NCBI RefSeq assembly: GCF_905397395.1 | Contig: NZ_CAJPVH010000030.1 | Span: 1 to 64,000, forward strand | DNA from: Cupriavidus campinensis | GTDB lineage: Bacteria; Pseudomonadota; Gammaproteobacteria; Burkholderiales; Burkholderiaceae | Direction: 5' to 3' | DNA length: 64,000 nt | Shown here: piece after piece, positions 35,007 through 43,391 of the stretch | Position numbering within the stretch: position 1 is the first letter of the stretch | How the letters are laid out: each line of letters starts with the position of its first letter | The notes under the pieces: generated by a model | What the model saw: the letters and a program-made list of their open reading frames with translations, nothing else | Told to the model about the DNA's origin: nothing | The model's database searches: none | Made by a program: the position numbers and the translations under genes

Positions 35007-35261
35007 ATGCCGATACTGACCGTGAGAAATGTGCCCGATGAGGTGCATCGCGCCCTGCGCATGCGGGCTGCCGAGCATGGCCGCAGCACCGAGGCTGAGG
35101 TCCGCGAGATTCTGGAACGCGCGGTGAAATCCGAGCAGCGTGTGCGGATGGGTGACGCCCTGGCCGCGCTGGGCCAGCGCGCGGGCCTGACAAACGACGA
35201 TTTCGCGGTGTTCGACACACAGCGTGACAAAGCGCCGGCGGAGCCGATGAAGTTCGAATGA
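35007..35261 (+). CDS. fitA: FitA-like ribbon-helix-helix antitoxin
   Basis: An 84-residue protein starting at ATG 35007, six bases after AAGGGG; a GTG at 35001 is less likely. Residues 1-40 form the ribbon-helix-helix (ILTVRNVPDEVHRALRMRAA, then GRSTEAEVREILERA). The C-terminal half, with NDDFAVFD, should wrap the toxin. The pattern is that of FitA/StbC antitoxins partnered with PIN toxins. Its stop overlaps the toxin start by 4 bases. Confidence 0.92.
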   Translation: MPILTVRNVPDEVHRALRMRAAEHGRSTEAEVREILERAVKSEQRVRMGDALAALGQRAGLTNDDFAVFDTQRDKAPAEPMKFE

Positions 35262-35686
35262 TCGTCCTCGATACCAACGTCGTCTCCGAGGCGATGAAGC
35301 CGGAGCCCAATCCGGCCGTGCGCGCGTGGCTGAACGCGCAGGTCGCGGAAACGCTGTACCTGTCCAGTGTCACGCTCGCCGAACTGCTGTTCGGGATCGG
35401 CGCCTTGCCGGAAGGCCGGCGCAAGCACGGTTTGTCCGAAACCCTCGACGGCTTGCTCGCGCTGTTCGGCGATCGCGTGTTGATGTTCGATACCGGTGCT
35501 GCCCGGCACTATGCCGAACTGGCCGTGAAGGCGCGGCTGGCGGGGAAGGGATTCCCCACGCCCGATGGCTATATCGGTGCGATTGCCGCCTCCCGGGGCT
35601 ACATTGTCGCAACACGCGATACCGCCCCCTTCGAGGCCGCCGGGCTGACCGTCATCAATCCCTGGAACTCCACACAAATCCCGTGA
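35258..35686 (+). CDS. fitB: FitB-like PIN-domain toxin
   Basis: A 142-residue PIN ribonuclease. MIVLDTNVVSE gives Asp5, LAELLFG gives Glu42, TPDGYIGAIA gives Asp103, and ATRDTAPF gives Asp121: all four metal-binding acids are present, so the toxin should be active. FitB-family length. The gene starts inside the antitoxin stop (ATGA) and its own stop overlaps the start of a cation-efflux gene (GTGA). The pair sits just behind a tRNA gene. Confidence 0.93.
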   Translation: MIVLDTNVVSEAMKPEPNPAVRAWLNAQVAETLYLSSVTLAELLFGIGALPEGRRKHGLSETLDGLLALFGDRVLMFDTGAARHYAELAVKARLAGKGFPTPDGYIGAIAASRGYIVATRDTAPFEAAGLTVINPWNSTQIP

Positions 35687-36645
35687 ACACCTTCGGCAAG
35701 GACTCACCCGATCGCACCGACCCCGTCGCCCGCGCCCAGGCCGGCCGGCGCAGTACCTTTGTCAGCGTGGCCGTCAATGTCGTGCTGACCATCGCGCAGG
35801 GCGCGATCGGCGTGGTGGCGGGCTCCCAGGCGCTGGTGGCAGATGCCATCCACTCCCTTTCCGATCTGGTTTCGGATTTCCTGGTCCTGTTCGCCGGGCA
35901 TCACGGCAGCAAGGACCCGGATGACGACCATCCGTACGGCCATCAGCGCTTCGAGACGGCGGCGTCGCTGGCGTTGGGGGTGATCCTGCTGGCGGTGGGC
36001 GCTGGCATGCTGTGGTCGGCCATCGGCAAGATCCAGCATCCCGAAGCGCTGCAGCCGGTGAAGGCGGTCGCGCTATGGGTGGCGATTGGCACGCTGATCT
36101 TCAAGGAACTGCTGTTCCGCTACATGCTCCGCGTGGCGGAGCGCGTGCGCTCGAGCATGCTGGTGGCCAATGCCTGGCATGCGCGGTCCGATGCGGCGTC
36201 GTCGCTGGTGGTGGCGCTCGGCATCGGCGGGAACCTGCTGGGCTATCACATCCTGGACCCCGTGGCGGCCATCATCGTCGGGCTGATGGTGGCGCGCATG
36301 GGGCTGCAGTTCGGCTGGACGGCCCTGAGCGACCTGATGGACCGCGCCGCCGATGACGACGTGGTGGCCGCCCTGCGCGCCGCCATGCTCGACACCCCGG
36401 GGGTGCTCGGCCTGCACGACCTCAAGACGCGCAAGATGGGCGATATGGTGCTGGTCGACGTGCACCTGGAGATCCGCGCCGACCTGACCGTGGAACGCGG
36501 CCACGCCATCGCCGCCGAGGCGCGCCGCCGCGCCATGCTGCGCGACGATGTGCTCAACGTGATGACCCACGTGGACCCGGTGCCGGCCCCGGCTCCCGAT
36601 TCAGCGCAGGTCGCTGCGGCGGTAGAGGCTCAGGCCGACCGCTAG
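35683..36645 (+). CDS. Cation diffusion facilitator (FieF-type metal efflux)
   Basis: A 320-residue inner-membrane antiporter. The only good start is GTG 35683, overlapping the fitB stop by 4 bases. Six hydrophobic segments lie within residues 25-215. DAIHSLSD and HARSDAASS carry the paired His/Asp metal site, and DHPYGHQRFE is the conserved loop. The C-terminal cytoplasmic domain is at 225-300 (HDLKTRKMGDMVLVDVHLEI, in part). The metal, Zn, Fe, Cd or other, cannot be told. No ribosome site is evident, so translation may depend on coupling to fitB. Confidence 0.87.
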   Translation: MNTFGKDSPDRTDPVARAQAGRRSTFVSVAVNVVLTIAQGAIGVVAGSQALVADAIHSLSDLVSDFLVLFAGHHGSKDPDDDHPYGHQRFETAASLALGVILLAVGAGMLWSAIGKIQHPEALQPVKAVALWVAIGTLIFKELLFRYMLRVAERVRSSMLVANAWHARSDAASSLVVALGIGGNLLGYHILDPVAAIIVGLMVARMGLQFGWTALSDLMDRAADDDVVAALRAAMLDTPGVLGLHDLKTRKMGDMVLVDVHLEIRADLTVERGHAIAAEARRRAMLRDDVLNVMTHVDPVPAPAPDSAQVAAAVEAQADR

Positions 36646-37230
36646 AAAGGCGAGCATGCCGGCGCAGCTGCGGTTGATCCACTGCACGGCGCGCGCTGAC
36701 AGCGTGCGCATGGCGTGGCGCCCGCCGTACGCGTAGATCGACATCATCAGGATGTCCATCAGCGCGGCAACGACTGCCAGGATCGTGTATTGCAGCGCCA
36801 CCGGCTGGTCCGCGTGGACGAACTGCGGCACGAAGGCCGAGGTAAACAGCAGCGTCTTGGGGTTGGAGAGCGCCACGAACAGCGCGCGGAAGAACGCCGC
36901 CCGGCCGCTGGCCGAGGCCGCGCCGGAGGTGGCCACCAGTGCCTGCGTCGGCGCGCGCCACATCCCCCACGCCAGGTAGAGCAGGTAGGCAGCGCCGATC
37001 CACTTGATGACGGTGAACCACTGCTCGGACGCCAGCAGCAGCGCGCCCAGCCCGCAGCCCACCGCGCCGATCAGGAGCAGGTCGGCCAGCGCCGCGCCGG
37101 CAATGCCGCAGGCGGCCACCCGCATGCCCCGCGTGGCGCCGTTGCTCAGCGCGAGCAGCATGGTCGGGCCGGGCGTGACCATTACGGCGGCAACCGCAAT
37201 CAGGTAGAGAAAGAGGGTGGTGGCATCCAT
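36601..37230 (-). CDS. LysE/RhtB-family exporter
   Basis: A 209-residue inner-membrane protein with about six helices. TLFLYLIAVAAVMVTPGPTM is the LysE family start with the conserved Pro-Gly-Pro, and ALSNPKTLLFTSAFVPQFV is the second signature. It exports amino acids or related small molecules; the substrate is unknown. ATG 37230 gives the family start. Its last 45 bases overlap, in the opposite strand, the end of the cation-efflux gene. Confidence 0.9.
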   Translation of the reverse strand: MDATTLFLYLIAVAAVMVTPGPTMLLALSNGATRGMRVAACGIAGAALADLLLIGAVGCGLGALLLASEQWFTVIKWIGAAYLLYLAWGMWRAPTQALVATSGAASASGRAAFFRALFVALSNPKTLLFTSAFVPQFVHADQPVALQYTILAVVAALMDILMMSIYAYGGRHAMRTLSARAVQWINRSCAGMLAFLAVGLSLYRRSDLR

Positions 37231-37638
37231 CGTCGGGGCTCCTTCGGCAGCGAACCGCCAGTGTGCCCCGATCCTCGCCCCCATGCACGGACCCTGTGGA
37301 CATCTTCGCCCCGCCTTGGGGACAACCACATGGATTGCCTGTGGCCTGCCTGGGGGCCGCGTGTGGGCGGTATACGGATATCTCGGGGGCGTGGCGGGCG
37401 ATGAAACCGGGCGCGGGGCGGTTGTCCACGTATACGCGGTGCGCCGCCCCTAGGCTTGTCTTTTTCCCAAGCCCCTGACGGGAAAGGGAAAAACCGGGTT
37501 ATCAACGGCCAGGGGCGACGTTTACCTACTACTACTATTTATGTATACGTAAACAATATCTGTATACGTATACGCACCGTTGCCGAAACAGAAAGGCGCT
37601 GTGGATGGATTGGCCTCCAGCCAGCCTTCAGGCGAGCA
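37231..37638. other. 408-bp gene-free region
   Basis: No credible gene. The left part (37280-37360) contains GTGGACA and GGGGACAACC motifs. An 8-bp inverted repeat, TTTTTCCC/GGGAAAAA, lies at 37461-37493. The right part (37521-37575) is the most A/T-rich piece of this section, with TACTACTACTATTTA and then GTATACG motifs. The region lies upstream of the LysE gene and behind tag. Confidence 0.5.
37370..37573. repeat. Five GTATAC motifs in 204 bp
   Basis: GTATAC occurs at 37370, 37430, 37543, 37562 and 37568. All but the last-but-one share G directly after (GTATACG), and several extend to ACGTATAC(A/G) on one strand. 37562-37573 is a perfect 12-bp palindrome, GTATACGTATAC; 37538-37553 is a near-palindrome. 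For a genome this GC-rich only about six GTATAC are expected in the whole window by my rough estimate. Likely an operator array; the binding protein is unknown. Confidence 0.6.
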
Positions 37639-38265
37639 TCAGCGTGGCACCTTGAAAGCCTTGCGGGCCTTCAGCACCTCGGCGCGGGTGGCGCAGCCCT
37701 CGTGATGATCGTTGACCAGGCCCATGGCCTGCATCAGCGCATACATCGTGGTCGGGCCAACGAACTTCCAGCCGCGCTTCTTCAGGTCCTTCGAGAGCGC
37801 CACGGACTCCGGCGACGTCGTCAGCTCGCGCAGCACCTCCGGCGTGACCTTGCGGGGCCGCGACTTCGGGTCCGGCTCGAATTTCCAGAAATAGGCAGCC
37901 AGCGAGGGTTCGGTCTTCAGCAGATCGTGCGCGCAGCGGGCGTTGTGGATGGCGGCCTCGATCTTGCCCCGATGGCGGATGATGCCGGCATCGCCCAGCA
38001 GCCGCTCCACGTCGCGCGCCGTAAACCGGGCAACTTTGTCGATCTCGAAATTGGCGAACGCCTTGCGAAAATTCTCACGTTTGCGCAGGATCGTGAGCCA
38101 GCTCAGCCCGGACTGGAAGCCTTCCAGGCACAGTTTCTCGAACAGGCGCCGGTCGTCATCGACTGGAAAGCCCCATTCGTGGTCGTGGTAGTGGCAGTAA
38201 TCCTCGATCGTCCCGCACCAGCTGCAGCGTACCCGGGGCTGCGAGGCGGTCTCTGGCGATGTCAT
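37639..38265 (-). CDS. tag: DNA-3-methyladenine glycosylase I
   Basis: A 208-residue base-excision repair enzyme. RCSWCGTIEDYCHYHDHEWG is the family start with zinc Cys and His. CLEGFQSGLSWLTILRKRENF (in part) holds the catalytic Glu. The late HHEGC supplies the second zinc His/Cys pair. ATG 38265 follows AGGAG. It is some 15 residues longer than E. coli Tag at the ends. It stands alone, with the GTATAC region after its stop. Confidence 0.94.
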   Translation of the reverse strand: MTSPETASQPRVRCSWCGTIEDYCHYHDHEWGFPVDDDRRLFEKLCLEGFQSGLSWLTILRKRENFRKAFANFEIDKVARFTARDVERLLGDAGIIRHRGKIEAAIHNARCAHDLLKTEPSLAAYFWKFEPDPKSRPRKVTPEVLRELTTSPESVALSKDLKKRGWKFVGPTTMYALMQAMGLVNDHHEGCATRAEVLKARKAFKVPR

Positions 38266-38470
38266 GCGTGGAAGCTCCTGATGGGATGGACGGCGCGCGC
38301 TGGCGCTTTGGCTGCGATCATGCCCGCACCAGCGGATTTGCGGAAGGCTGGATGCGGACATGCAATTGGAACCCCGCCGCCGCGCAGGCTCCCCCCCACC
38401 ACCGAGTGATGCAGGTTTCACCCGGGGCAGCCGTTAGGCAAGGTCTGGTCTATTTTTCGGATTGGTCTCC

Positions 38471-39322
38471 ATGATGTCTCACCGCTTTGCCTCCCGCTGC
38501 GTCGTGTTCGGCATGGTTGCCGTGCTCCTGGCCGGTTGCGCCGGCGCGTCCCGGCGCGCCAAGGTCGCGCCGCCGCCCGCCCCGCCCGAGCCGTTCGCGG
38601 AACTGGTGGTCACCTACCTGCCCACCAAGTACATCGTGGTGAGCACCATCGGTGGCCAGAATGTCCAGCACATGACCAATCTTGGCAGCGCCTTCGGGGC
38701 CATCGGCACGCTGGCCGCCCTGGGCGCGGCGCTGGCCGTTGACAAGGCTGCCGGCTCCGGCGCGCTGGTCGAGCGCACGCAACAGCTCGCCAGCCGGATC
38801 GAGGCCGTCCGGGAGCAGGACCCCGCTGTGCCGGACGTCAACAAGGCCCTGGCCGAGGCGGTTGCGAAGCAGATTGCCGAGGTGCAGCCGGCCCTGCGCA
38901 TGGTCGTGGAGCCCGACGCGATCTTCGCCGCCCGCAAGCCCACCGCCGGCGTTGGCGTGCTGACCGTGGAGACCATGACGGCCTACGTGTCCGCCAGCAT
39001 GACCGATTCCTATCGTCCCGCCTTCCAGGGCACCTACACGTTCCGCGTGGGCGAGCAGAACCGGCTGATCCGGAAGCAGGAATATGCGCTGCGCTCGGGC
39101 ACCGGCTCCAGCGACGACGAATACCTGCTGTTCGACAGCCTGCTGGCCGATGCGGCCAAGGTGCCCGGCGTGATGCAGCGCCTGTCGATGGGCGACGTCA
39201 AGTCGGTGTCCAGCATGATCGCCGGCATGTACGGCCTGGCCCAGTCCACCGTGCCGAGCGTGGCCACGGCGGCCCCGGTGGCCCCCGCGAACGCTGCAGC
39301 GCCTGCCACCGCCGCCCGCTAA
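38471..39322 (+). CDS. Lipoprotein of unknown function
   Basis: A 283-residue protein starting at ATG 38471 (MMSHRFA); ATG 38474 is equally possible. A signal peptide and lipobox VLLAGC place Cys near 23. A Pro-rich linker follows. Residues 60-95 contain a Gly/Ala-rich hydrophobic stretch (NLGSAFGAIGTLAALGAALA) that could be a membrane-contacting or packing helix. The rest looks soluble alpha/beta and ends in an Ala/Pro tail. I recognise no family. It is a single-gene unit ended by a strong terminator. Confidence 0.75.
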   Translation: MMSHRFASRCVVFGMVAVLLAGCAGASRRAKVAPPPAPPEPFAELVVTYLPTKYIVVSTIGGQNVQHMTNLGSAFGAIGTLAALGAALAVDKAAGSGALVERTQQLASRIEAVREQDPAVPDVNKALAEAVAKQIAEVQPALRMVVEPDAIFAARKPTAGVGVLTVETMTAYVSASMTDSYRPAFQGTYTFRVGEQNRLIRKQEYALRSGTGSSDDEYLLFDSLLADAAKVPGVMQRLSMGDVKSVSSMIAGMYGLAQSTVPSVATAAPVAPANAAAPATAAR

Positions 39323-39339
39323 GCCCCGCGCATCCAAAG

Positions 39340-39368
39340 AAAAAGCCAACCCGAGGGTTGGCTTTTTT
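39340..39368. terminator. Bidirectional terminator
   Basis: GCCAACC and GGTTGGC form a stem around CGAG, flanked by five A on the left and six T on the right. It serves both the rightward lipoprotein gene and the leftward MHS transporter gene. Confidence 0.9.
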
Positions 39369-39393
39369 GACTTCCGGCGACCCTGCCGCGTAC

Positions 39394-40704
39394 TCAGGCG
39401 AGCCGCTTGCCCGTGCGGTCGTGCATGAACACCAGCGCGACGATGCTGATCAGCGCGGCGGCAATCACGTAGTAGGCCGGCGCGAGCTTGTTTTGCGTCG
39501 ATGTGATCAGCCACGTCACGATCAGCGGGGCGAAGCCGCCGAAGATCGTCACGGCGAAGTTATACGCCAGCGAGAGGCCGGTGGAGCGTACCTCGGTCGG
39601 GAACTGCTCGGCCAGCACGGCCGGGGCCGGGCCGGTGAACGCGGCCAGCAGGATGCCCAGCACGATCTGTACCTGCAGCAGCGTGGACGTGGTCGGCGAG
39701 ACATTGAGCCAGTGGAACAGCGGGTAGGCGAGTGCGCCGATGGCCACCGCCACCACCGTCAGCATGCGCTTGCGGCCGACGCGGTCCGACAGCATGCCCA
39801 TCAGCGGGCACAGCACCAGGATGATGGCGCCGCAGATGGCGGTGGACTGGAACGTCGCGCCCAGCGGCAGGCCCAGCTGCTGCTTGGCGTACGACGGCAT
39901 GTAGAACACCAGCACGTAGGTGCAGACCGTCCAGAGGATGGTCACGCCCAGGCCGGCCAGCACTTCGCGCGGATGGTCGCGCAGCACCTGCGAGAGCGGC
40001 GAAAACTTCACATTGTTCGCGCGTCGCTCGGCCTGGCGCGCCTCGAACTCGGGCGGCTCTTCCAGATGCGAGCGGATGTACATGCCCACGGGGCCGATCA
40101 GCAGCCCGAACAGGAACGGGATGCGCCAGCCCCAGGCATCGATCTGCTCGGGGCTCAGGCCGTTGGTCACCAGCGCGCCCATCGCCGCGCCGAGCATGAA
40201 GGAGATGCCCTGGCTGGCCTGCTGCCAGCTGGCATAGGCGCCGCGCTCCTCGTCCGGTGCATGTTCGATCAGGAACGCGGTGGCGCCGCCAACTTCGCCG
40301 CCGGCCGAGAAGCCCTGGATCAGCCGTGCCACCACGATCAGCGCCGGGGCCCACAGGCCGATGCTGTCGTAGGTGGGGGCCAGGCCGATGATGGCCGTGC
40401 CGAGCGCCATCAGCAGGATGGTCAGCGTCAGCGCCGCCTTGCGGCCGACGCGGTCGGCGTAGACGCCGAGCACGATGGCGCCCACGGGCCGCATGAAGAA
40501 GCCCACGCCGAAGGTGGCCACGGTCAGCAGGAACGAGGTCAGGTCGTCGCCGGTGGGGAAGAACAGCTTGGCGATGATGACCGCGAAGAAGCTGTAGACG
40601 GTGAAATCGAACCATTCCAGGCCATTGCCGATGGTCGCGGCGAGGATCGCGCGTCGTCGGGTGGCTTTGGAGAGGTCATTGGCGGTGGCAATTGTGACGG
40701 ACAT
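39394..40704 (-). CDS. MFS transporter, metabolite:H+ symporter (MHS) family
   Basis: A 436-residue carrier with 12 predicted helices. IGNGLEWFDFTVYSFFAVII, VGFFMRPVGAIVLGVYADRVGRK (two parts) and RLIQGFSAGGEVGGATAFL are the MHS signatures shared by citrate, alpha-ketoglutarate, shikimate and proline/betaine carriers. The substrate is most likely an organic acid, but cannot be fixed. It stands between two hypothetical genes, with no catabolic partner in view. Confidence 0.9.
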   Translation of the reverse strand: MSVTIATANDLSKATRRRAILAATIGNGLEWFDFTVYSFFAVIIAKLFFPTGDDLTSFLLTVATFGVGFFMRPVGAIVLGVYADRVGRKAALTLTILLMALGTAIIGLAPTYDSIGLWAPALIVVARLIQGFSAGGEVGGATAFLIEHAPDEERGAYASWQQASQGISFMLGAAMGALVTNGLSPEQIDAWGWRIPFLFGLLIGPVGMYIRSHLEEPPEFEARQAERRANNVKFSPLSQVLRDHPREVLAGLGVTILWTVCTYVLVFYMPSYAKQQLGLPLGATFQSTAICGAIILVLCPLMGMLSDRVGRKRMLTVVAVAIGALAYPLFHWLNVSPTTSTLLQVQIVLGILLAAFTGPAPAVLAEQFPTEVRSTGLSLAYNFAVTIFGGFAPLIVTWLITSTQNKLAPAYYVIAAALISIVALVFMHDRTGKRLA

Positions 40705-40752
40705 TACACTCTTATATGACGGTGAAAAACAGCCGCCATATTAAGCGAATCC

Positions 40753-41157
40753 TTACATTTGCCGGGTTTGCGTACGCGGTTGGGAGGTGTCGGGCACCGT
40801 CGGGAGGGCGTCTTGCTGCGCCGGAGGGGCCGGGCGCTTGCGCGTGAACCACAGCCAGAGCGCGCTGGCGATCCAGCCCGTGACGAAGACGGTATCGCCA
40901 GCATGGTTGAACAGCGCGGGGGCCAGCGGCGTGCCGAAGACGGCGGCCAGTGTGTCCGCCGGCAGCCGCGCCACGATCCACAGCAGCACGGCGGGCCCGC
41001 TGCCATAGACGCCCGGCTGCCACCACAGCGCGTGGGGCAGGGCGTGAAGCGGAGCGTGGGGCTTGAACACGATGTTCGCCGGCGAGCCGGTCCGAGGCAG
41101 CTTGGGGAGGCGATCCGGGGATCGCGTGCTTTTCGCCATCATAGGCCCAATCGCCAT
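40753..41157 (-). CDS. Small membrane protein of unknown function
   Basis: A 134-residue protein from ATG 41157; ATGs at 41142 and 41139 are also usable. Two hydrophobic helices lie at about 60-76 (AVLLWIVARLPADTLAAVF) and 85-105 (TVFVTGWIASALWLWF). The C-terminus is Pro/Gln-rich. No family recognised. The frame stays open upstream, but the region before 41157 reads as intergenic. It lies 49 bases upstream of the MHS gene on the same strand. Confidence 0.5.
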   Translation of the reverse strand: MAIGPMMAKSTRSPDRLPKLPRTGSPANIVFKPHAPLHALPHALWWQPGVYGSGPAVLLWIVARLPADTLAAVFGTPLAPALFNHAGDTVFVTGWIASALWLWFTRKRPAPPAQQDALPTVPDTSQPRTQTRQM

Positions 41158-41342
41158 GTGCCTGCCGTCAGGCAGCGGCCTACGCTGTCGGCCTGTGTGC
41201 GCTATCCAACGCGGCGGCGCGGCCAGCGTGACGCACACCGTTCCATGTTCAGAAAATTTGCATGAGGTATCCGCAATCCGCGTGTACCGGGGGACGCCAA
41301 TGTTGCCAAACTTCATGCAGTTGGACAAAAGGATTGAAGGCC

Positions 41343-42227
41343 ATGAGCACGCTTCCCGCCATTTACGTGTCACACGGATCGCCGATGCTGGCGATCGATC
41401 CCGGCCCCTCCGGCGCCGCATTCGATGCGCTGGGCGAACGCCTGCGCGCGCGCCAGCCCAAGGCGGTGCTGGTGATCTCGGCACACTGGATCTACAGCAC
41501 GCTGGTCGTCGGCACGCGCACGCGCCAGGAGGCGTGGCACGACTTCGGCGGCTTCCCGCGCGAGTTGTACGCGCTCCGCTACGACGCGCCCGGCGCCCCG
41601 GACGTGGCCGCCCGGGTCAAGGCGCTGGTCGAAGCCGCAGGCGTGGAGGGCGTCTGCTACGTGGCCGAGGACGCCGACCGACCGCTCGACCACGGTGCCT
41701 GGATGCCGATGCGTCACTTTTTCCCGGACGCCGATATGCCCGTGCTGCAGCTTGCGCTGAACCCGTACCTGAGCCCGGCCACGCAGATCGAGATCGGCCG
41801 CGCGCTGGCGCCTTTGCGCGATGAAGGCGTGATCGTGATCGGCTCGGGCAGCTTCACGCATAACCTGCAGGAAGTATTCGGCGGTGGGCGCAAGGCCCAG
41901 CACGGTCCTGAGACCGAGCCCTATGTCGACGCCTTCCGCGATTGGATGAAAGACGCGCTGGACGAGGCGCTGGCCACCGGCGACACCAGCCGGATTGCCG
42001 GCTATCGGGACAACGCCCCGTTCGCCCGCCGCGCGCACCCGACCGACGAACACCTGCTGCCGTTCTTCGTGGCGCTGGGCGCGGCGCTCGGTCCGGCATC
42101 CAAGTCCGATGGACAGGCCCAGGTCGATCGCATCGCGGATGAAGTCACCTACGGCGTGCTCGCCATGGACACCTTCGTGTTCGAGGGCCAGGGCGCGGGC
42201 AGCGCCCCTGCGTGGCAGGCCGCCTGA
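41343..42227 (+). CDS. DODA/YgiD-type class III extradiol dioxygenase
   Basis: A 294-residue metalloenzyme. IYVSHGSPMLAI gives His11, AVLVISAHWIYS gives His48, and HPTDEHLLPFF a later His pair, the expected iron or zinc ligands. LDHGAWMPMRHFFP and GSGSFTHNLQE are strongly conserved in the DOPA 4,5-dioxygenase/YgiD group. It would open catechol-like rings at the extradiol position; the natural substrate is unknown. AAGGATTGAAGG precedes ATG 41343. Its 3' end meets the MFS gene from the other strand with a 12-base gap. Confidence 0.9.
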   Translation: MSTLPAIYVSHGSPMLAIDPGPSGAAFDALGERLRARQPKAVLVISAHWIYSTLVVGTRTRQEAWHDFGGFPRELYALRYDAPGAPDVAARVKALVEAAGVEGVCYVAEDADRPLDHGAWMPMRHFFPDADMPVLQLALNPYLSPATQIEIGRALAPLRDEGVIVIGSGSFTHNLQEVFGGGRKAQHGPETEPYVDAFRDWMKDALDEALATGDTSRIAGYRDNAPFARRAHPTDEHLLPFFVALGAALGPASKSDGQAQVDRIADEVTYGVLAMDTFVFEGQGAGSAPAWQAA

Positions 42228-42239
42228 TCTTCCTTCGGG

Positions 42240-43391
42240 CTAGCGCGGCGTGAGATACCGCCGCGCGGCGCGCGCCCCGAACAGCGCGATCACCCCCATC
42301 GTCACCGCCACCACGGCCAGCCCGAAGCGCAGGTTGGCCAGGTGCGCCACCCCGCCGATCAGTACCGGCCCCAGCAGCAATCCCACATAAGCGAAGCGCG
42401 CCACGCGCGCGATGCCCTCTGCGGCGGTCACGCCGGGCAGGCGCGACGCCGCCACGAAGAAGATCGGCACCATATTGGCCGCACCCAGCCCCATCAGGCT
42501 GAAGCCGATCAACGTCGGCACCGGCCACGGCGCTGCGATGGCCAGCGCGATGCCGGCAAAGCCGAGCCAGGCGCTGCCGGTGAGCGTGCGCGCATCGCCC
42601 AGGCGCGCGCGCAGCAGGTCGCCGCCAAAGCGCCCGCAGGCCATGCCGCCCGAGAACGTGGCGTAGCCAAAGCTGATCCAGCCGAGCGGCGCATCGGCTA
42701 CATCGCGCATATAGACCGCCGTCCAGTCGTACATCGCCCCTTCGCCGACCAGCCCGAGGAACGCCATCAGCCCGAGCAGCCAGAGCGCGCGGGAGGCGTG
42801 CGCGCGGTGGTGATGATCGGTCGTCGGCATGGCCGGATGATCGGCCAGCAGCCCGCCCGCGACGCCCACGGCGGTCAGCGCCGTCATGGCCGCGATCATC
42901 GCCGCATGGGCCAGTGGCGGCACGCCCAGCGTCAGCATCAGTCCGCCAAACGCCGCGCCGGCCATGCCGCCGAGGCTGAACATGCCGTGCAGGGCCGACA
43001 TCACGGGCCGGGGGCGGCTGGCTTCCACCGTGGCGGCCTGCGCGTTCATGGCCACGTCGAACGCGGCGTTGGTCATGCCGAAGAGGAGCAGCATCGGCAG
43101 CAGCAGCGTGAAGGCGGGCATGGCGAGGATGCCAAGCGTGCAGAGCGCGAACGCCACGCCGCCCAGCATCGAGGCCCGCCCGCTGCCCAGCCGCGCCACC
43201 CAGCGGCCGACCGGGCCCATCGCCAGGATGGCGCCCCCGGCCACGGCGAGCATGGCGAACGAGAGCATGGCGTCGGATAGCCCGAAGCGCGCCTTGATGG
43301 TCGGGATGTGGACGCCCCAGGTGGCGAAGGTGGCGCCGTTGACGAAGAACAGCGCCATGGTGCCGCGCGTGGCGCGGGAGACATCCGTCAT
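42240..43391 (-). CDS. MFS transporter, YbjJ-like
   Basis: A 383-residue carrier with about 12 helices. FVNGATFATWGVHIPTIKAR at the N-terminus, GMTNAAFDVAMNAQA and SALHGMFSLGGMAGA resemble the YbjJ/fucose-permease-like group. Its ATG at 43391 overlaps the stop of the upstream MFS gene by 4 bases, so the two are translated in succession. The substrate is unknown. Confidence 0.85.
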   Translation of the reverse strand: MTDVSRATRGTMALFFVNGATFATWGVHIPTIKARFGLSDAMLSFAMLAVAGGAILAMGPVGRWVARLGSGRASMLGGVAFALCTLGILAMPAFTLLLPMLLLFGMTNAAFDVAMNAQAATVEASRPRPVMSALHGMFSLGGMAGAAFGGLMLTLGVPPLAHAAMIAAMTALTAVGVAGGLLADHPAMPTTDHHHRAHASRALWLLGLMAFLGLVGEGAMYDWTAVYMRDVADAPLGWISFGYATFSGGMACGRFGGDLLRARLGDARTLTGSAWLGFAGIALAIAAPWPVPTLIGFSLMGLGAANMVPIFFVAASRLPGVTAAEGIARVARFAYVGLLLGPVLIGGVAHLANLRFGLAVVAVTMGVIALFGARAARRYLTPR

